DNA of 64,000 nucleotides, taken from Candidatus Latescibacterota bacterium (lineage in GTDB: Bacteria; Latescibacterota; UBA2968; UBA8231). The position numbers were made by a program, and so were the translations under genes. This document shows, piece after piece, positions 35,061-43,371 of the stretch (positions within the stretch are counted from its first letter, which is position 1; each line of letters opens with the position of its first letter). The notes under the pieces are model-generated. The model saw only the letters and a list, made by a program, of their open reading frames with translations, made no database searches and was not told where the DNA came from. The stretch is taken from positions 25,211-89,210 of the forward strand of contig SLHA01000048.1 of NCBI GenBank assembly GCA_007136405.1, written 5' to 3'.

Positions 35061-35412
35061 GAATAACTGTGCGCGGTCGTGTATCCACCGGGTATCGACG
35101 AGCGTTCCTGCCGGGAGACGCCATGGGTCATGAATGAAAGAGAGTGGAAACCGCGCTCTTCGCAATAGCGACCCCGGACAAGGTTGAAGCATCTTCCGCT
35201 TTCCAGAATCCTCTGCCGGAAGGCGCGGTCCCCTGTGCCTCCGGCGCTTTGGTTAGGTGGATCCGGTTGACGCTGCCATCGCGGTATCTTACTTCCTGCT
35301 TGGTTGCTGGAAAAATCACCCAACGTCATGTATCTCCATATCGACTGCTCGCTGAGGCAGTTTGATCGTATCCACCGAGGTGTTTCAAGCGTGACGCTAT
35401 AGGAGTGTGTCT

Positions 35413-35640
35413 ATGGCCATATCTATCTTCGATCGCGAGGTTTTTTTCAAAATGGAGCAGCTGGGCAACCCATTCGTGGCTGCGCGGGCTTTGTCCAAGC
35501 GAGCCCGGGAGGTTAACTCGAAACAGACCGAACAAGATGAGGAAGAGACCCTCTCCGCTCCGGCGTTAGCCCTGGATGACTACCTGGAAGGGCGAATCGA
35601 GTTTACGGATGCAGGGGAAGATGCACCACTCGACCAGTAG
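35413..35640 (+). CDS. rpoZ: RNA polymerase omega subunit-like protein
   Basis: A 75-residue protein resembling RpoZ: KMEQLGNPFVAARALSKRAR parallels the omega motif in which NRFxLVxVAxxRAR fits into the polymerase beta' subunit, followed by an acidic linker and ALALDDYLEGRIEF, like the C-terminal AxxEIxEGxI of omega. ATG at 35413 follows AGGAG by 7 bases; GTG at 35407 is too close. The sigma gene starts 47 bases after its stop, consistent with a transcription-machinery operon. The sequence is short, so the call is moderate. Confidence 0.65.
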   Translation: MAISIFDREVFFKMEQLGNPFVAARALSKRAREVNSKQTEQDEEETLSAPALALDDYLEGRIEFTDAGEDAPLDQ

Positions 35641-35687
35641 TTCCTCGCCAGCGCACGCTAACAGGGCCAACGGAGATCCGAGGTCTC

Positions 35688-36536
35688 ATGCACAGTTATC
35701 AGGATGAAGAAAGCACGCTGCGACTTTATTTTGACGACATCGCATCATCCAAACCCCTCTCGCGGGAACGTGAAGTCGAACTGGCCGCACGTATCCAGGA
35801 CGGCGATATGGTTGCCCGGGATGAAATGGTTCAGGCCAACCTGCGTTTCGTCGTCGATGTGGCCAAGAAATACCAGAACCGGGGTCTTTCTCTTTCAGAC
35901 CTTATCAGCGCCGGCAATCTGGGGCTGCTGACCGCAGCCGAACGTTTCGACGGTACCAAGGGCTACAAGTTCATCTCGTATGCGGTGTGGTGGATCCGTC
36001 AGTCCATACTGCAGTCCATCGCCGAGCACGCCCGCACGGTACGCCTGCCGTTAAACAAGGTCAGTCTGCTCAAGGATATATCCAAAGCCTCCCGCAAACT
36101 GGGTCAAGGGCGCGAGAGTGATCCCGGCATCGACGAAATTGCGGCTGAATTGGATGTGCCAGCTGACGAAGTGCTGGAAACCATGCTCAGTGCGCGAGCG
36201 GTGCGTTCGCTGGACGAGTCCTTTGAAGAGGACGACGAACGCAGCCTACTCAACATCCTGGCTGACAGTAGCCAACAGACGCCCGATGCCGATGTCCTGC
36301 GGGATTCGGCCAGATTGCAGCTGGAGGAAGTACTGACCAGCCTGGACGATCGCGAGCTTCGGATCATCCGGTTGTATTTTGGTCTGGACGGCAACGAGGC
36401 CCTGACTCTGGAACAGATCGGCGGTCTGATGGGTTTGACGCGGGAACGCATACGCCAGCTGAAGGAACGCGCCCTGGGCAAACTCCGTCACCCAACCCGC
36501 AACCAGTCGCTGAAAACCCTGGCTGACGGGGATTGA
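35688..36536 (+). CDS. Sigma-70 family primary-type sigma factor (group 1/2, RpoD/RpoS-like)
   Basis: A 282-residue sigma factor with regions 1.2 to 4.2 and no region 1.1. Region 2 contains NLRFVVDVAKKYQNRGLSLS, DLISAGNLGLL and the -10-binding helix KGYKFISYAVWWIRQSILQS. Region 3 follows with RTVRLPLNKV. Region 4.2 has the helix-turn-helix TLEQIGGLMGLTRERIRQLK. Length and lack of region 1.1 suit a compact principal sigma or a group 2 sigma. It follows the rpoZ-like gene; together they could set promoter choice. The consensus-type promoters in this window fit its conserved region 2.4. Confidence 0.93.
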   Translation: MHSYQDEESTLRLYFDDIASSKPLSREREVELAARIQDGDMVARDEMVQANLRFVVDVAKKYQNRGLSLSDLISAGNLGLLTAAERFDGTKGYKFISYAVWWIRQSILQSIAEHARTVRLPLNKVSLLKDISKASRKLGQGRESDPGIDEIAAELDVPADEVLETMLSARAVRSLDESFEEDDERSLLNILADSSQQTPDADVLRDSARLQLEEVLTSLDDRELRIIRLYFGLDGNEALTLEQIGGLMGLTRERIRQLKERALGKLRHPTRNQSLKTLADGD

Positions 36537-36550
36537 ATGGCCGCAGGCCA

Positions 36551-36579
36551 TTGACAGTCTGGGCATGCTAGCCTAAAAT
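36551..36579 (+). promoter_or_regulatory. Near-consensus sigma-70 promoter for tRNA-Tyr
   Basis: TTGACA (36551-36556) and TAAAAT (36574-36579) are exactly 17 bases apart and end 19 bases before the tRNA. Confidence 0.8.
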
Positions 36580-36598
36580 ATAGGGCTGATGTTGACGT

Positions 36599-36684
36599 GG
36601 GGAGATACTCAAGCGGTCAACGAGGGCAGACTGTAAATCTGCTGGCGCATGCCTACGGAGGTTCGAATCCTCCTCTCCCCACCA
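36599..36684 (+). tRNA. tRNA-Tyr (anticodon GTA)
   Basis: An 86-nt class II tRNA with a long variable arm: acceptor GGGGAGA/TCTCCCC, anticodon arm GCAGA-CTGTAAA-TCTGC, T-arm GGAGGTTCGAATCCTCC. The CCA end is encoded at 36682-36684. It is followed by a hairpin and by the lower-GC SulP gene. Confidence 0.97.
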
Positions 36685-36694
36685 CTTGCAGCAC

Positions 36695-36732
36695 AACGGG
36701 TTACGCTAATTCCGCGCGCGTAGCCCGTTTGT
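36695..36732 (+). terminator. Rho-independent terminator after tRNA-Tyr
   Basis: AACGGGTTACGC (36695-36706) pairs with GCGTAGCCCGTT (36718-36729) with one G-T wobble; the following bases are TTGTCGTT. Position directly behind the tRNA supports the role. Confidence 0.6.
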
Positions 36733-36888
36733 CGTTCCAGCGGTCGTTCTAGCCCCATTGCCTGCTTGTTCGAGCCAGAAAAACCCTTCTTACTCGGCCA
36801 AGCCATTCGTCGCGTTCCAGACCGGTTCACACCCTCTGAGCATGAGCGCAGGGCCTGCCCCGAACGAACGCACAGCCGGCAATACTGC

Positions 36889-36922
36889 GTAGATCCCACA
36901 CTATTGTAGATCCCACACTATT
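36889..36922. repeat. Perfect 17-bp tandem duplication
   Basis: GTAGATCCCACACTATT is present twice without a gap (36889-36905 and 36906-36922), 6 bases from the SulP gene stop. It may be a duplication scar at the edge of an acquired segment. Confidence 0.85.
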
Positions 36923-36927
36923 ACTGT

Positions 36928-39105
36928 TTAGGGATGAAGGTTCATCGCTATCCTGTTGGCTATCCTGAATCTCATGGAGAGTTCTCTTGTTATCCCCAGA
37001 ATCAGCTTATAGGCCAGGCCGGGTCTTTTTTTCTCGATATTAGCCATCGAATCGACTGCCAGGAATAAACACTTCGCCTGACCCTCTGCGACCACTGTGG
37101 CGGATCTCGGCTTTCCGTCTATGGTTGACATCTCGCCGAAAACCGCGCCGGCGACAAGGGTGCCGACCCTGTGCCCGCTGACGCCGGAGCCCGTGATCAC
37201 GTGCATTCTGCCCTTCAAAATAAAGTACATACCATCGGGCTCGTCATCCCACCTGAATACGGTTTCTCCAGGCTTGAACTCCTTCATAATCAGGTGCTTT
37301 GAGATCAGGCGGAGCTCCAGCTTATCGAAATCGCTGAATATGCCGAGATCGGTTAGCGCGAGTTCCCTGTCCATGATCGGAGGACTCACACGAGCCCTTA
37401 TCAGACTGTCTTCCGCCCAGGCCAGGGCATAATCTGTTTTTTCGAATACAATATTTTTTCCGAATATCTCATATATCCCCAGAGATTCAAGAAACGATCC
37501 AAGGCGGGATCTCTTGTCAAGCGAACTGAGAGCCAGGGATATACCGCGCTTTTCGCACCGTTCTCTGATCTGCGAGAGTATGTTGGCTCCGGTGCTGTCG
37601 ATCTCGCTTACCCGTTTCAGGTCCAGTATGAGATAGTCTGGTGCGTTTTGGCTGATGATCCTGTCAATATAGACGGCCAGCTTGTCAGCGGTTCCGAAGA
37701 AGAGAGCTCCGTCAAGTTCGAGTATTCTTATCCGCTCGCCGCACTTAGATAGAAAATTCAGTTCATCTCTGGATCTGTGTATGCTGGATTGGATATCGGC
37801 GCCGGTCAGATCGCGTCGTACGATATCCTTGCCCATTTTCACCGTGAAAACAACAAGTGATATGAGTATTCCCGCCGCAACCGCCTGGAATATGCCGAAA
37901 CCCACCAGGATAGCGGCGACTGCCGCCATAATCAGGAGATCGACCCAAACGTGCCCGGTTTTACATTTTCCACACCTCAGACGCGTTACCAGTTCCAGGC
38001 TCCACCTATCGAAGGCGGTCAGACCGAACATCAGTATCACCGCGGCGAGGATAATCTTCGGCAGGAGTGAAATGAGAGGAGAAAAAAACAGTAAAATCGA
38101 GAGCGCGCCCGCGGCGGCGGCGAGCTTTGACCATCTTGACCGACCGCCATAGAGGTAGTTCGTTGTGGAGCCGCTCCCTAGACCGGCTCCGCTTATCCCG
38201 CCGAATACAGCCGAGAGCATGTTACCTGCCCCCTGTCCGCAAAGCTCACGGTTGGTATCGGTGCGCTCTCCCGCGATCGAATCCACCGAGACAGCGGTTA
38301 TCAGGGTCCGCAGGGAGTTGACCACAGCTATACTCAAAGCCAGAGGGATAAGCATCATGAGAATCTGCACAGGATCCAGCTCGGAAGAATAGGATAACCC
38401 GGCAAGATTCATCGGTCTTGGAATACCCCCCTGCAGTCTCCCGATGACCCGGACACTCTCAGATGGAATTCCGGAAACACGCACGAGAAGGTACGCTGAA
38501 ACCCCTGCAAACATACCGGTAAGGGGAGGTGGAATGCTCCTGAGGAATTTTTTTCCGACAATAATCCCGCACACGGTCACCGCCGCCAACACCAGTGGGA
38601 GCGCTTCGGCCGCTGAAGAAAACAGCCCGCTGCCAAGCCCGCCAAGATCGATGATGTTGTGCGCCTGGGAGAGAACGATCGTGAAAGCGGTACCGTTGAG
38701 TAGCCCAGACATGACCGGGTAAGGAATGTACTGTGCCAGATGCCCCATTTTGAGGAGCCCGAAGCCCGCCTGCATGAGGCCGCTGAGAAAAACAAGCAGA
38801 AAAAACAGTTGAATCACGCCATGGGGCTCTGCCCCTGTCTCCCGTGCGATGGCGCCGAGGGCCGCGGCAAGCATCACGGAACTCACCGCCGACGGCCCGT
38901 TGATGATAACGGGGTTACCTCTGATAAGAGCGGAGCCCACATTTGTGAAACAGAGTGAGATCAGGCCGGCGACAACTCCCATCGGGATATGTTCCGGGCC
39001 TAGCGCGGCGAAAATCAATGGGCCGAGAGCGAGCGATGCCGGCAGCATGAGAACGGTGCCGGTGATTCCTCCGATTAAATCACCTTTATAGTCTCTTTTC
39101 GACAT
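36928..39105 (-). CDS. SulP-family anion transporter with STAS and cNMP-binding domains
   Basis: A 725-residue protein: about 400 residues of SulP membrane core (opening GITGTVLMLPASLALGPLIF, later GGISGAGLGSGSTTNYLYGG), a STAS domain at about 450-560 (LELDGALFFGTADKLAVYID, LILDLKRVSEIDSTGANIL), and a cyclic-nucleotide-binding domain at about 600-715 (FKPGETVFRWDDEPDGMYFI, GAVFGEMSTIDGKPRSATVV). It would import sulfate, bicarbonate or a similar anion. Its GC content is visibly lower than the flanks, with AGA and ATA codons common. No clear ribosome site precedes the ATG. It lies beside tRNA-Tyr. These points suggest horizontal acquisition. Confidence 0.92.
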   Translation of the reverse strand: MSKRDYKGDLIGGITGTVLMLPASLALGPLIFAALGPEHIPMGVVAGLISLCFTNVGSALIRGNPVIINGPSAVSSVMLAAALGAIARETGAEPHGVIQLFFLLVFLSGLMQAGFGLLKMGHLAQYIPYPVMSGLLNGTAFTIVLSQAHNIIDLGGLGSGLFSSAAEALPLVLAAVTVCGIIVGKKFLRSIPPPLTGMFAGVSAYLLVRVSGIPSESVRVIGRLQGGIPRPMNLAGLSYSSELDPVQILMMLIPLALSIAVVNSLRTLITAVSVDSIAGERTDTNRELCGQGAGNMLSAVFGGISGAGLGSGSTTNYLYGGRSRWSKLAAAAGALSILLFFSPLISLLPKIILAAVILMFGLTAFDRWSLELVTRLRCGKCKTGHVWVDLLIMAAVAAILVGFGIFQAVAAGILISLVVFTVKMGKDIVRRDLTGADIQSSIHRSRDELNFLSKCGERIRILELDGALFFGTADKLAVYIDRIISQNAPDYLILDLKRVSEIDSTGANILSQIRERCEKRGISLALSSLDKRSRLGSFLESLGIYEIFGKNIVFEKTDYALAWAEDSLIRARVSPPIMDRELALTDLGIFSDFDKLELRLISKHLIMKEFKPGETVFRWDDEPDGMYFILKGRMHVITGSGVSGHRVGTLVAGAVFGEMSTIDGKPRSATVVAEGQAKCLFLAVDSMANIEKKRPGLAYKLILGITRELSMRFRIANRIAMNLHP

Positions 39106-39109
39106 ATCC

Positions 39110-39129
39110 GATACCAGTCAGCTGGTATC
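39110..39129. promoter_or_regulatory. 20-bp palindrome just upstream of the SulP gene
   Basis: GATACCAG (39110-39117) and CTGGTATC (39122-39129) flank TCAG. The element ends 4 bases before the SulP start codon on the minus strand, where it could be an operator or a translation-blocking hairpin. Confidence 0.55.
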
Positions 39130-39204
39130 TCCGATAAGTTCCAGAATGAAGGGATATCGGCGAGTACCGGCTTGTCCGTGACCATCTTGATGATGGATGC
39201 CGCA

Positions 39205-40392
39205 CTATCCATCTTTACGCAGAAGGGCGCGTATTGCCTGGATTCGATCCTTGTGCCGGGCACTGACCTGGTCCATAGACTCCAGCGCGAAGGCCAGCAG
39301 GACGCTGGTCAGCAGACTGATCGCAACCGCCCCCAGGACGATGATCGTGCGGCGGGGCGCACTTCGATATGCGGGTGGCAACGCCGGATCCAGGACCAGA
39401 ATGGTCGGCGTATCTCTGGCCTCCCGGAACCGAGTCTCCTCGAGCCGCGTACCCAGGTATCCCACTACTGCCTCTTTCACCTGCAGCTCCACCGTAAGAC
39501 GGGCAAATTCCTGCGCCAGGGCCGGCAGTTTCATCAGCGTCGGGCCACTACCCATCACGCTGGCTTTGGCTGGATCCGCACCGTCGGATTCCACGTTGCC
39601 GACCAGGCGCTGCATATGGCGTTGCAATGCCGCCACATGCAATGCCACCTGTTCGAGACGTTCGTGCCCCTGACCCAGCAGATGCTCGCTGATGTCGAGC
39701 TCTACTTCCCTGAGGGCCAATTCCTGGGCAACCCCTTTGATCACATCGACGACAGCCGCAGTCTGCGCCTTGACATCGACCACCCCGTGATCCTGCTGAA
39801 AGCGGCGCAGCGCTTCACCCGCCTCGCGCAGTTCCGCCCGCACGATCTCCATGCGCTCTTCCAGAAACTTGCGCGCCGACCTGGCCTGCAAGCTCTTGTA
39901 ATACCGGTTCACCGCGTCCAGTTCCGCGGTCAGGGCATTGGCCAGAGCCGCGGCCAGCTCCGGGTTGGAAGCCGTCACCTGTACATGGAGCGCGCCATCC
40001 TCGCTGAACTCCCGGCCGACGCTCTGTCTCAGCTGCTGTATTGCAATCTCGGTATCACGGACACCGTACTCCTGCACCAGATCGAACCTCTCTACCACGG
40101 CACCGAGCACACGGCGGCTGCCCAGGATGGTGAGCAAACGCTCCGAAGATGAATCCCGGCCCATGAACATGCGCAGATTGGGTGGTATATGGCTGGTCAT
40201 CAGCGTGGTCATACCGAGCTGGCCGCCATCCTCTTCGGGCGGCAGCAGGGTGGTCTGAGCCGTCCATTCCTTGGGCAGAACCAGGCTGATCCCGGCAGCC
40301 GCCACTCCCACGGCGATCACAGAGCACACGATCAGGCGCCGCCATTTGACCAGCACATAGACATAATCAAGGATGTTGCGTTCATTGGACAT
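39205..40392 (-). CDS. Wzz-type polysaccharide chain-length/co-polymerase protein
   Basis: A 395-residue inner-membrane protein of the Wzz/PCP family: TM1 at about 19-40 (RLIVCSVIAVGVAAAGISLV), a long periplasmic coiled-coil body, a Pro-rich stretch (PTILVLDPALPPAYRSAPRR) and TM2 immediately after (TIIVLGAVAISLLTSVLLAF). It would set the length of a surface polysaccharide with the exporter encoded just upstream. ATG at 40392 follows AGGTGA; GTG at 40404 overlaps the exporter stop and is possible. No tyrosine-kinase domain is fused. Confidence 0.88.
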   Translation of the reverse strand: MSNERNILDYVYVLVKWRRLIVCSVIAVGVAAAGISLVLPKEWTAQTTLLPPEEDGGQLGMTTLMTSHIPPNLRMFMGRDSSSERLLTILGSRRVLGAVVERFDLVQEYGVRDTEIAIQQLRQSVGREFSEDGALHVQVTASNPELAAALANALTAELDAVNRYYKSLQARSARKFLEERMEIVRAELREAGEALRRFQQDHGVVDVKAQTAAVVDVIKGVAQELALREVELDISEHLLGQGHERLEQVALHVAALQRHMQRLVGNVESDGADPAKASVMGSGPTLMKLPALAQEFARLTVELQVKEAVVGYLGTRLEETRFREARDTPTILVLDPALPPAYRSAPRRTIIVLGAVAISLLTSVLLAFALESMDQVSARHKDRIQAIRALLRKDG

Positions 40393-40400
40393 GGAGCGCT

Positions 40401-42092
40401 TCACCTGACCAGTGTGTGGTACACCAGAACCATTGTTGAGAGCTCTCCAAGCACGGTCATGGTATCTTTGAACAGCTCCCAGTAGTCCCGCTGAGGTTTT
40501 TCCCGGATCCAGATGCGGTCGCCGGGGTCAATGTGCTCGACATCCGCTGCGCGCAGGGTCTCCCCTGTGCGCGCCTTGATCACCCGGATGTCACGCGAAG
40601 CGCGCCACCCCAATCCCCCGGCCTTGTCGATGTAGTCCCATACCGTCAGTTCCGGGTGATGGCTCAGCGCACCTGGATATGCCGCCTGGCCGCTGACCAC
40701 CACCGCACGCTGCGTTCTAGGCACGTAGATCACATCATCCGCAAGCATTTCGATATTCTGGCTCTCGTCTCCCCGCTCGAACAGAGCCAGGAAGTCAGCC
40801 ACCATCTGGCCGGGTCTTTCCCGGCTCTTCATGATAAAGTACTGGTTCTCGTCATCCGTCCTATCCGCCACCGGTATGGTGGAGATACGCTCGAATTCCG
40901 GATCCTCGAACGTCATTCCCATGCCGGTCTGCTGGGAGCGCACTACCCTGGACTCTCCCATGGACGCGTCCTCGGTAAAACCGCCGGCCATCTGTATGAC
41001 GTCCCGCAGACGCGTTACGCCTATTTCGACGAGATAGAATCCGGGGTAGGTCACCTCTCCGTAGATCCTGACGGCACTGACCCTGTCTGCGTCGGCACGT
41101 TCGCGCACCACCAACCAATCTTCTGCATGGACTAGCACATCCGCCGCGGGATCCCCCGCCAGGACTCCTTTGAGGTCGACGGGCAGACTCTGACGGTCAC
41201 GCCTGCTTGCCTGCTTGCGGAACAGGAATACCTGGTCCGGATCGTGGAAATAGGTTACGCCCTGTGCCAGCGCCAGCAGATCACCGATCCGATCGCCGGA
41301 TACGTACTCGAAAAAACCATCCCGGTTCACGCTTCCCCGTATGGCCACCTCGGCAGTTCGAACCGGTACGATGACGCGGTCACCGTCCTCTATGAACGGA
41401 TTGTAGCGTGAATCCCCGGTAACATTGAACAACTCCAGGTCCACACGCACAGAAACGCCCTCAAGCCCGGTGAAATCCGTTGGCTCCGTGCTATGACGCA
41501 GCCGCGCCCATTGGTCCGGCGCAAGCTGACCGGTCTTGATGACCTGGATGTTGCGGCGTGAAGCCCTGGACCCCAGGTCGCCCGCTTTACGTATGACTTC
41601 GCTGACGCGCTCCACGCCACTGGTGACGACCATTCCCGGGCTACCCACCGCTCCGAGCACAGCCACCGGCAGGCTGCGGAGCTTGCGCAGTTCGACCGTG
41701 ATCCGGCCCTGCTGATACGCTTCGGCGAAGGCGGAATCGATCCGGCTCCTCGCTGTTTTCAGACTCAGCCCGGCCACATGCACCGCACCGACGCCGGGAA
41801 TGAAGAGCCCGCCTTCGGCCATGACCGGACTGAACAGCGGCTCATCCATCCCGGAGATGTAGACGAGAAACTCATCTCCAGGTCCCAGGATGTACGCGCC
41901 GCTGGCCAGGACCTCGCGGTACGCTTCCATGCTGATCAGGGTCGGACTGACCCGGTGGCGTGGCTCCGGGGCCTCTTCGACAGGGCTGACCTCAACCGAG
42001 CGCGCGGATCCCGTCCGTTGTTGCCCGTTGGCCGCGACCACGGCGAGTAGGAACAACAATGTCGCAATAGCTGTGATTCGACGCTTGTTCAT
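40401..42092 (-). CDS. Wza-like polysaccharide export protein with multiple SLBB domains
   Basis: A 563-residue exported protein. The signal peptide (TAIATLLFLLAVVAANG) has no lipobox Cys. A Poly_export domain (AYILGPGDEFLVYISGMDEP) is followed by several SLBB beta-grasp repeats (LRSLPVAVLGAVGSPGMVV, AEVAIRGSVNRDGFFEYVSG, SAVRIYGEVTYPGFYLVEIG, AVVVSGQAAYPGALSHHPEL). The C-terminal segment (YWELFKDTMTVLGELSTMVL) could be a membrane helix. It would form the outer-membrane channel for a capsule or exopolysaccharide. The start at 42092 gives a clean signal peptide; the frame to 42407 does not. The Wzz-like gene follows within 12 bases. Confidence 0.88.
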   Translation of the reverse strand: MNKRRITAIATLLFLLAVVAANGQQRTGSARSVEVSPVEEAPEPRHRVSPTLISMEAYREVLASGAYILGPGDEFLVYISGMDEPLFSPVMAEGGLFIPGVGAVHVAGLSLKTARSRIDSAFAEAYQQGRITVELRKLRSLPVAVLGAVGSPGMVVTSGVERVSEVIRKAGDLGSRASRRNIQVIKTGQLAPDQWARLRHSTEPTDFTGLEGVSVRVDLELFNVTGDSRYNPFIEDGDRVIVPVRTAEVAIRGSVNRDGFFEYVSGDRIGDLLALAQGVTYFHDPDQVFLFRKQASRRDRQSLPVDLKGVLAGDPAADVLVHAEDWLVVRERADADRVSAVRIYGEVTYPGFYLVEIGVTRLRDVIQMAGGFTEDASMGESRVVRSQQTGMGMTFEDPEFERISTIPVADRTDDENQYFIMKSRERPGQMVADFLALFERGDESQNIEMLADDVIYVPRTQRAVVVSGQAAYPGALSHHPELTVWDYIDKAGGLGWRASRDIRVIKARTGETLRAADVEHIDPGDRIWIREKPQRDYWELFKDTMTVLGELSTMVLVYHTLVR

Positions 42093-42207
42093 GGCTTGTT
42101 TTCCGTTTTCCGACAGCAGTGCCCGCCCTCTCTGGACCAGGGGTCTGGGCGCACATTCACCGCGCCCTATGGCCCGGAGGTTGCTCGGCGCGTTCGAGAC
42201 CCCTGCG

Positions 42208-43371
42208 CTAGGCCGTAATACGGGGTTTGCGGTGCCGGGAATCCTCCAGGATGGCGTCAACCTCGACTCCCAGCGAATCAGCCACGGCCCACCCCGGTGT
42301 CCCCAGGCACAGACGTTCTTCATACCAGGTAAGAAAGCCAGCCTCCCGGAGCACAGCAAAGCGGGGTGAGGCCTGCAGCGACTGGCGCTCCGTCCGGCCC
42401 AGCGCAACGCCTGTATCCGTGCGCAACTGCATCCACACGCGCTCGCGCCTGGAAGTGTCCACGTCTATGATCTCCTGTCCGGCGCAGACCTCATCCCCCG
42501 CCTGCACGGCGGCGAGATAGTCCTCCAACCGGGCATGGTTCCAGCAGCGCACTCCCCGCAGATAACTGTGCGCGCCCGCACCCACTCCGAGGTACTCCGC
42601 CCCGTGCCAACAAGACCAGTTATGCCGGCACTCTCTGCCGGTCAGGGCGAAGTTGGAAACCTCGTAATGACGGTAACCGGCCTGTTGCAGGGTGTGCCGG
42701 GCCTGCTGGTAGGCCGCCGCGTCCTCCTCTTCGTCCGGCCCACGATCCCGCTGAGCCGATGCTCGTGCCGCCAGAGCAGTGCCTTCTTCCAGGGTCAAAG
42801 CGTATGTGGAGATGTGTTCCGGGTGCAGCATCAGGACCCTTTGGAGGGCGTCTTCCCACGTGCCTGCCGGTGTGGCAGGAATGCCGAACATCAGATCCAC
42901 GTTGAGGTTACGGAACCCGGCGGAGCGGGCCGCCGTACATGCCGCGATTCCTTCGGCGGCGGAATGCGCCCTGCCCAGCCAGCGCAGCACCCGGTCATCG
43001 AGAGACTGCACCCCCAGACTCAGCCGGTTGACTCCTGCCAGCCGATATGCCCGCAGACGCGCGACATCCACGGTTCCCGGATTGGCCTCCAGCGTGATTT
43101 CGGCCGCATCGCGGATACCTGGTGATCGGCGCGCCGCATGCAATATGGCCTCCACCTGTGCCGGTGCCAACAGACTGGGCGTGCCGCCGCCGAAGTACAC
43201 CGACACCACCGGCCTCCGGGTCAACCGTGTTCCCCGCTGCCCGATTTCGGCGATCACGCTCTCCACATAGTCCGGGATGAACTCCTGATGTCCGGCAACG
43301 GCGTTAAAGGCGCAGTATGGGCAGCGTTGCAGGCAGAATGGCACATGCACGTAAAGACCGGCCCCGATCAT
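42208..43371 (-). CDS. hemW: HemW-like radical SAM protein (coproporphyrinogen III oxidase-like)
   Basis: A 387-residue radical SAM enzyme. The cluster motif is VPFCLQRCPYCAFNA (Cys13, Cys17, Cys20), followed by VYFGGGTPSLL, ITLEANPGTV and GVQSLDDRVLRWLGRAH, all typical of HemN/HemW. HemW is a heme chaperone rather than a true oxidase, and the short length supports that. The ATG at 43371 overlaps the lepB stop (ATGA). The earlier frame to 43530 would run inside lepB and was rejected. Confidence 0.88.
   Translation of the reverse strand: MIGAGLYVHVPFCLQRCPYCAFNAVAGHQEFIPDYVESVIAEIGQRGTRLTRRPVVSVYFGGGTPSLLAPAQVEAILHAARRSPGIRDAAEITLEANPGTVDVARLRAYRLAGVNRLSLGVQSLDDRVLRWLGRAHSAAEGIAACTAARSAGFRNLNVDLMFGIPATPAGTWEDALQRVLMLHPEHISTYALTLEEGTALAARASAQRDRGPDEEEDAAAYQQARHTLQQAGYRHYEVSNFALTGRECRHNWSCWHGAEYLGVGAGAHSYLRGVRCWNHARLEDYLAAVQAGDEVCAGQEIIDVDTSRRERVWMQLRTDTGVALGRTERQSLQASPRFAVLREAGFLTWYEERLCLGTPGWAVADSLGVEVDAILEDSRHRKPRITA

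Larger units (their letters stand above)
34726..35412. other. Long divergent intergenic region between mdh and the rpoZ-like gene
   Basis: About 690 bases without a supported gene. It contains a direct repeat at 34909-34946, a promoter candidate at 35033-35060 and then a leader of about 345 bases before the rpoZ-like ATG. Frames cover 35054-35365 on both strands, but none shows a known family. A long 5' UTR or a small RNA is possible. Confidence 0.4.

Noticed and set aside
35054..35365. Overlapping frames on both strands upstream of the rpoZ-like gene
   Set aside because: Neither has a convincing ribosome site or recognisable family; kept as an undefined leader region.
36609..36899. A minus-strand frame crossing tRNA-Tyr
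   Set aside because: It lies antisense to a well-folded tRNA, a common source of false ORFs.
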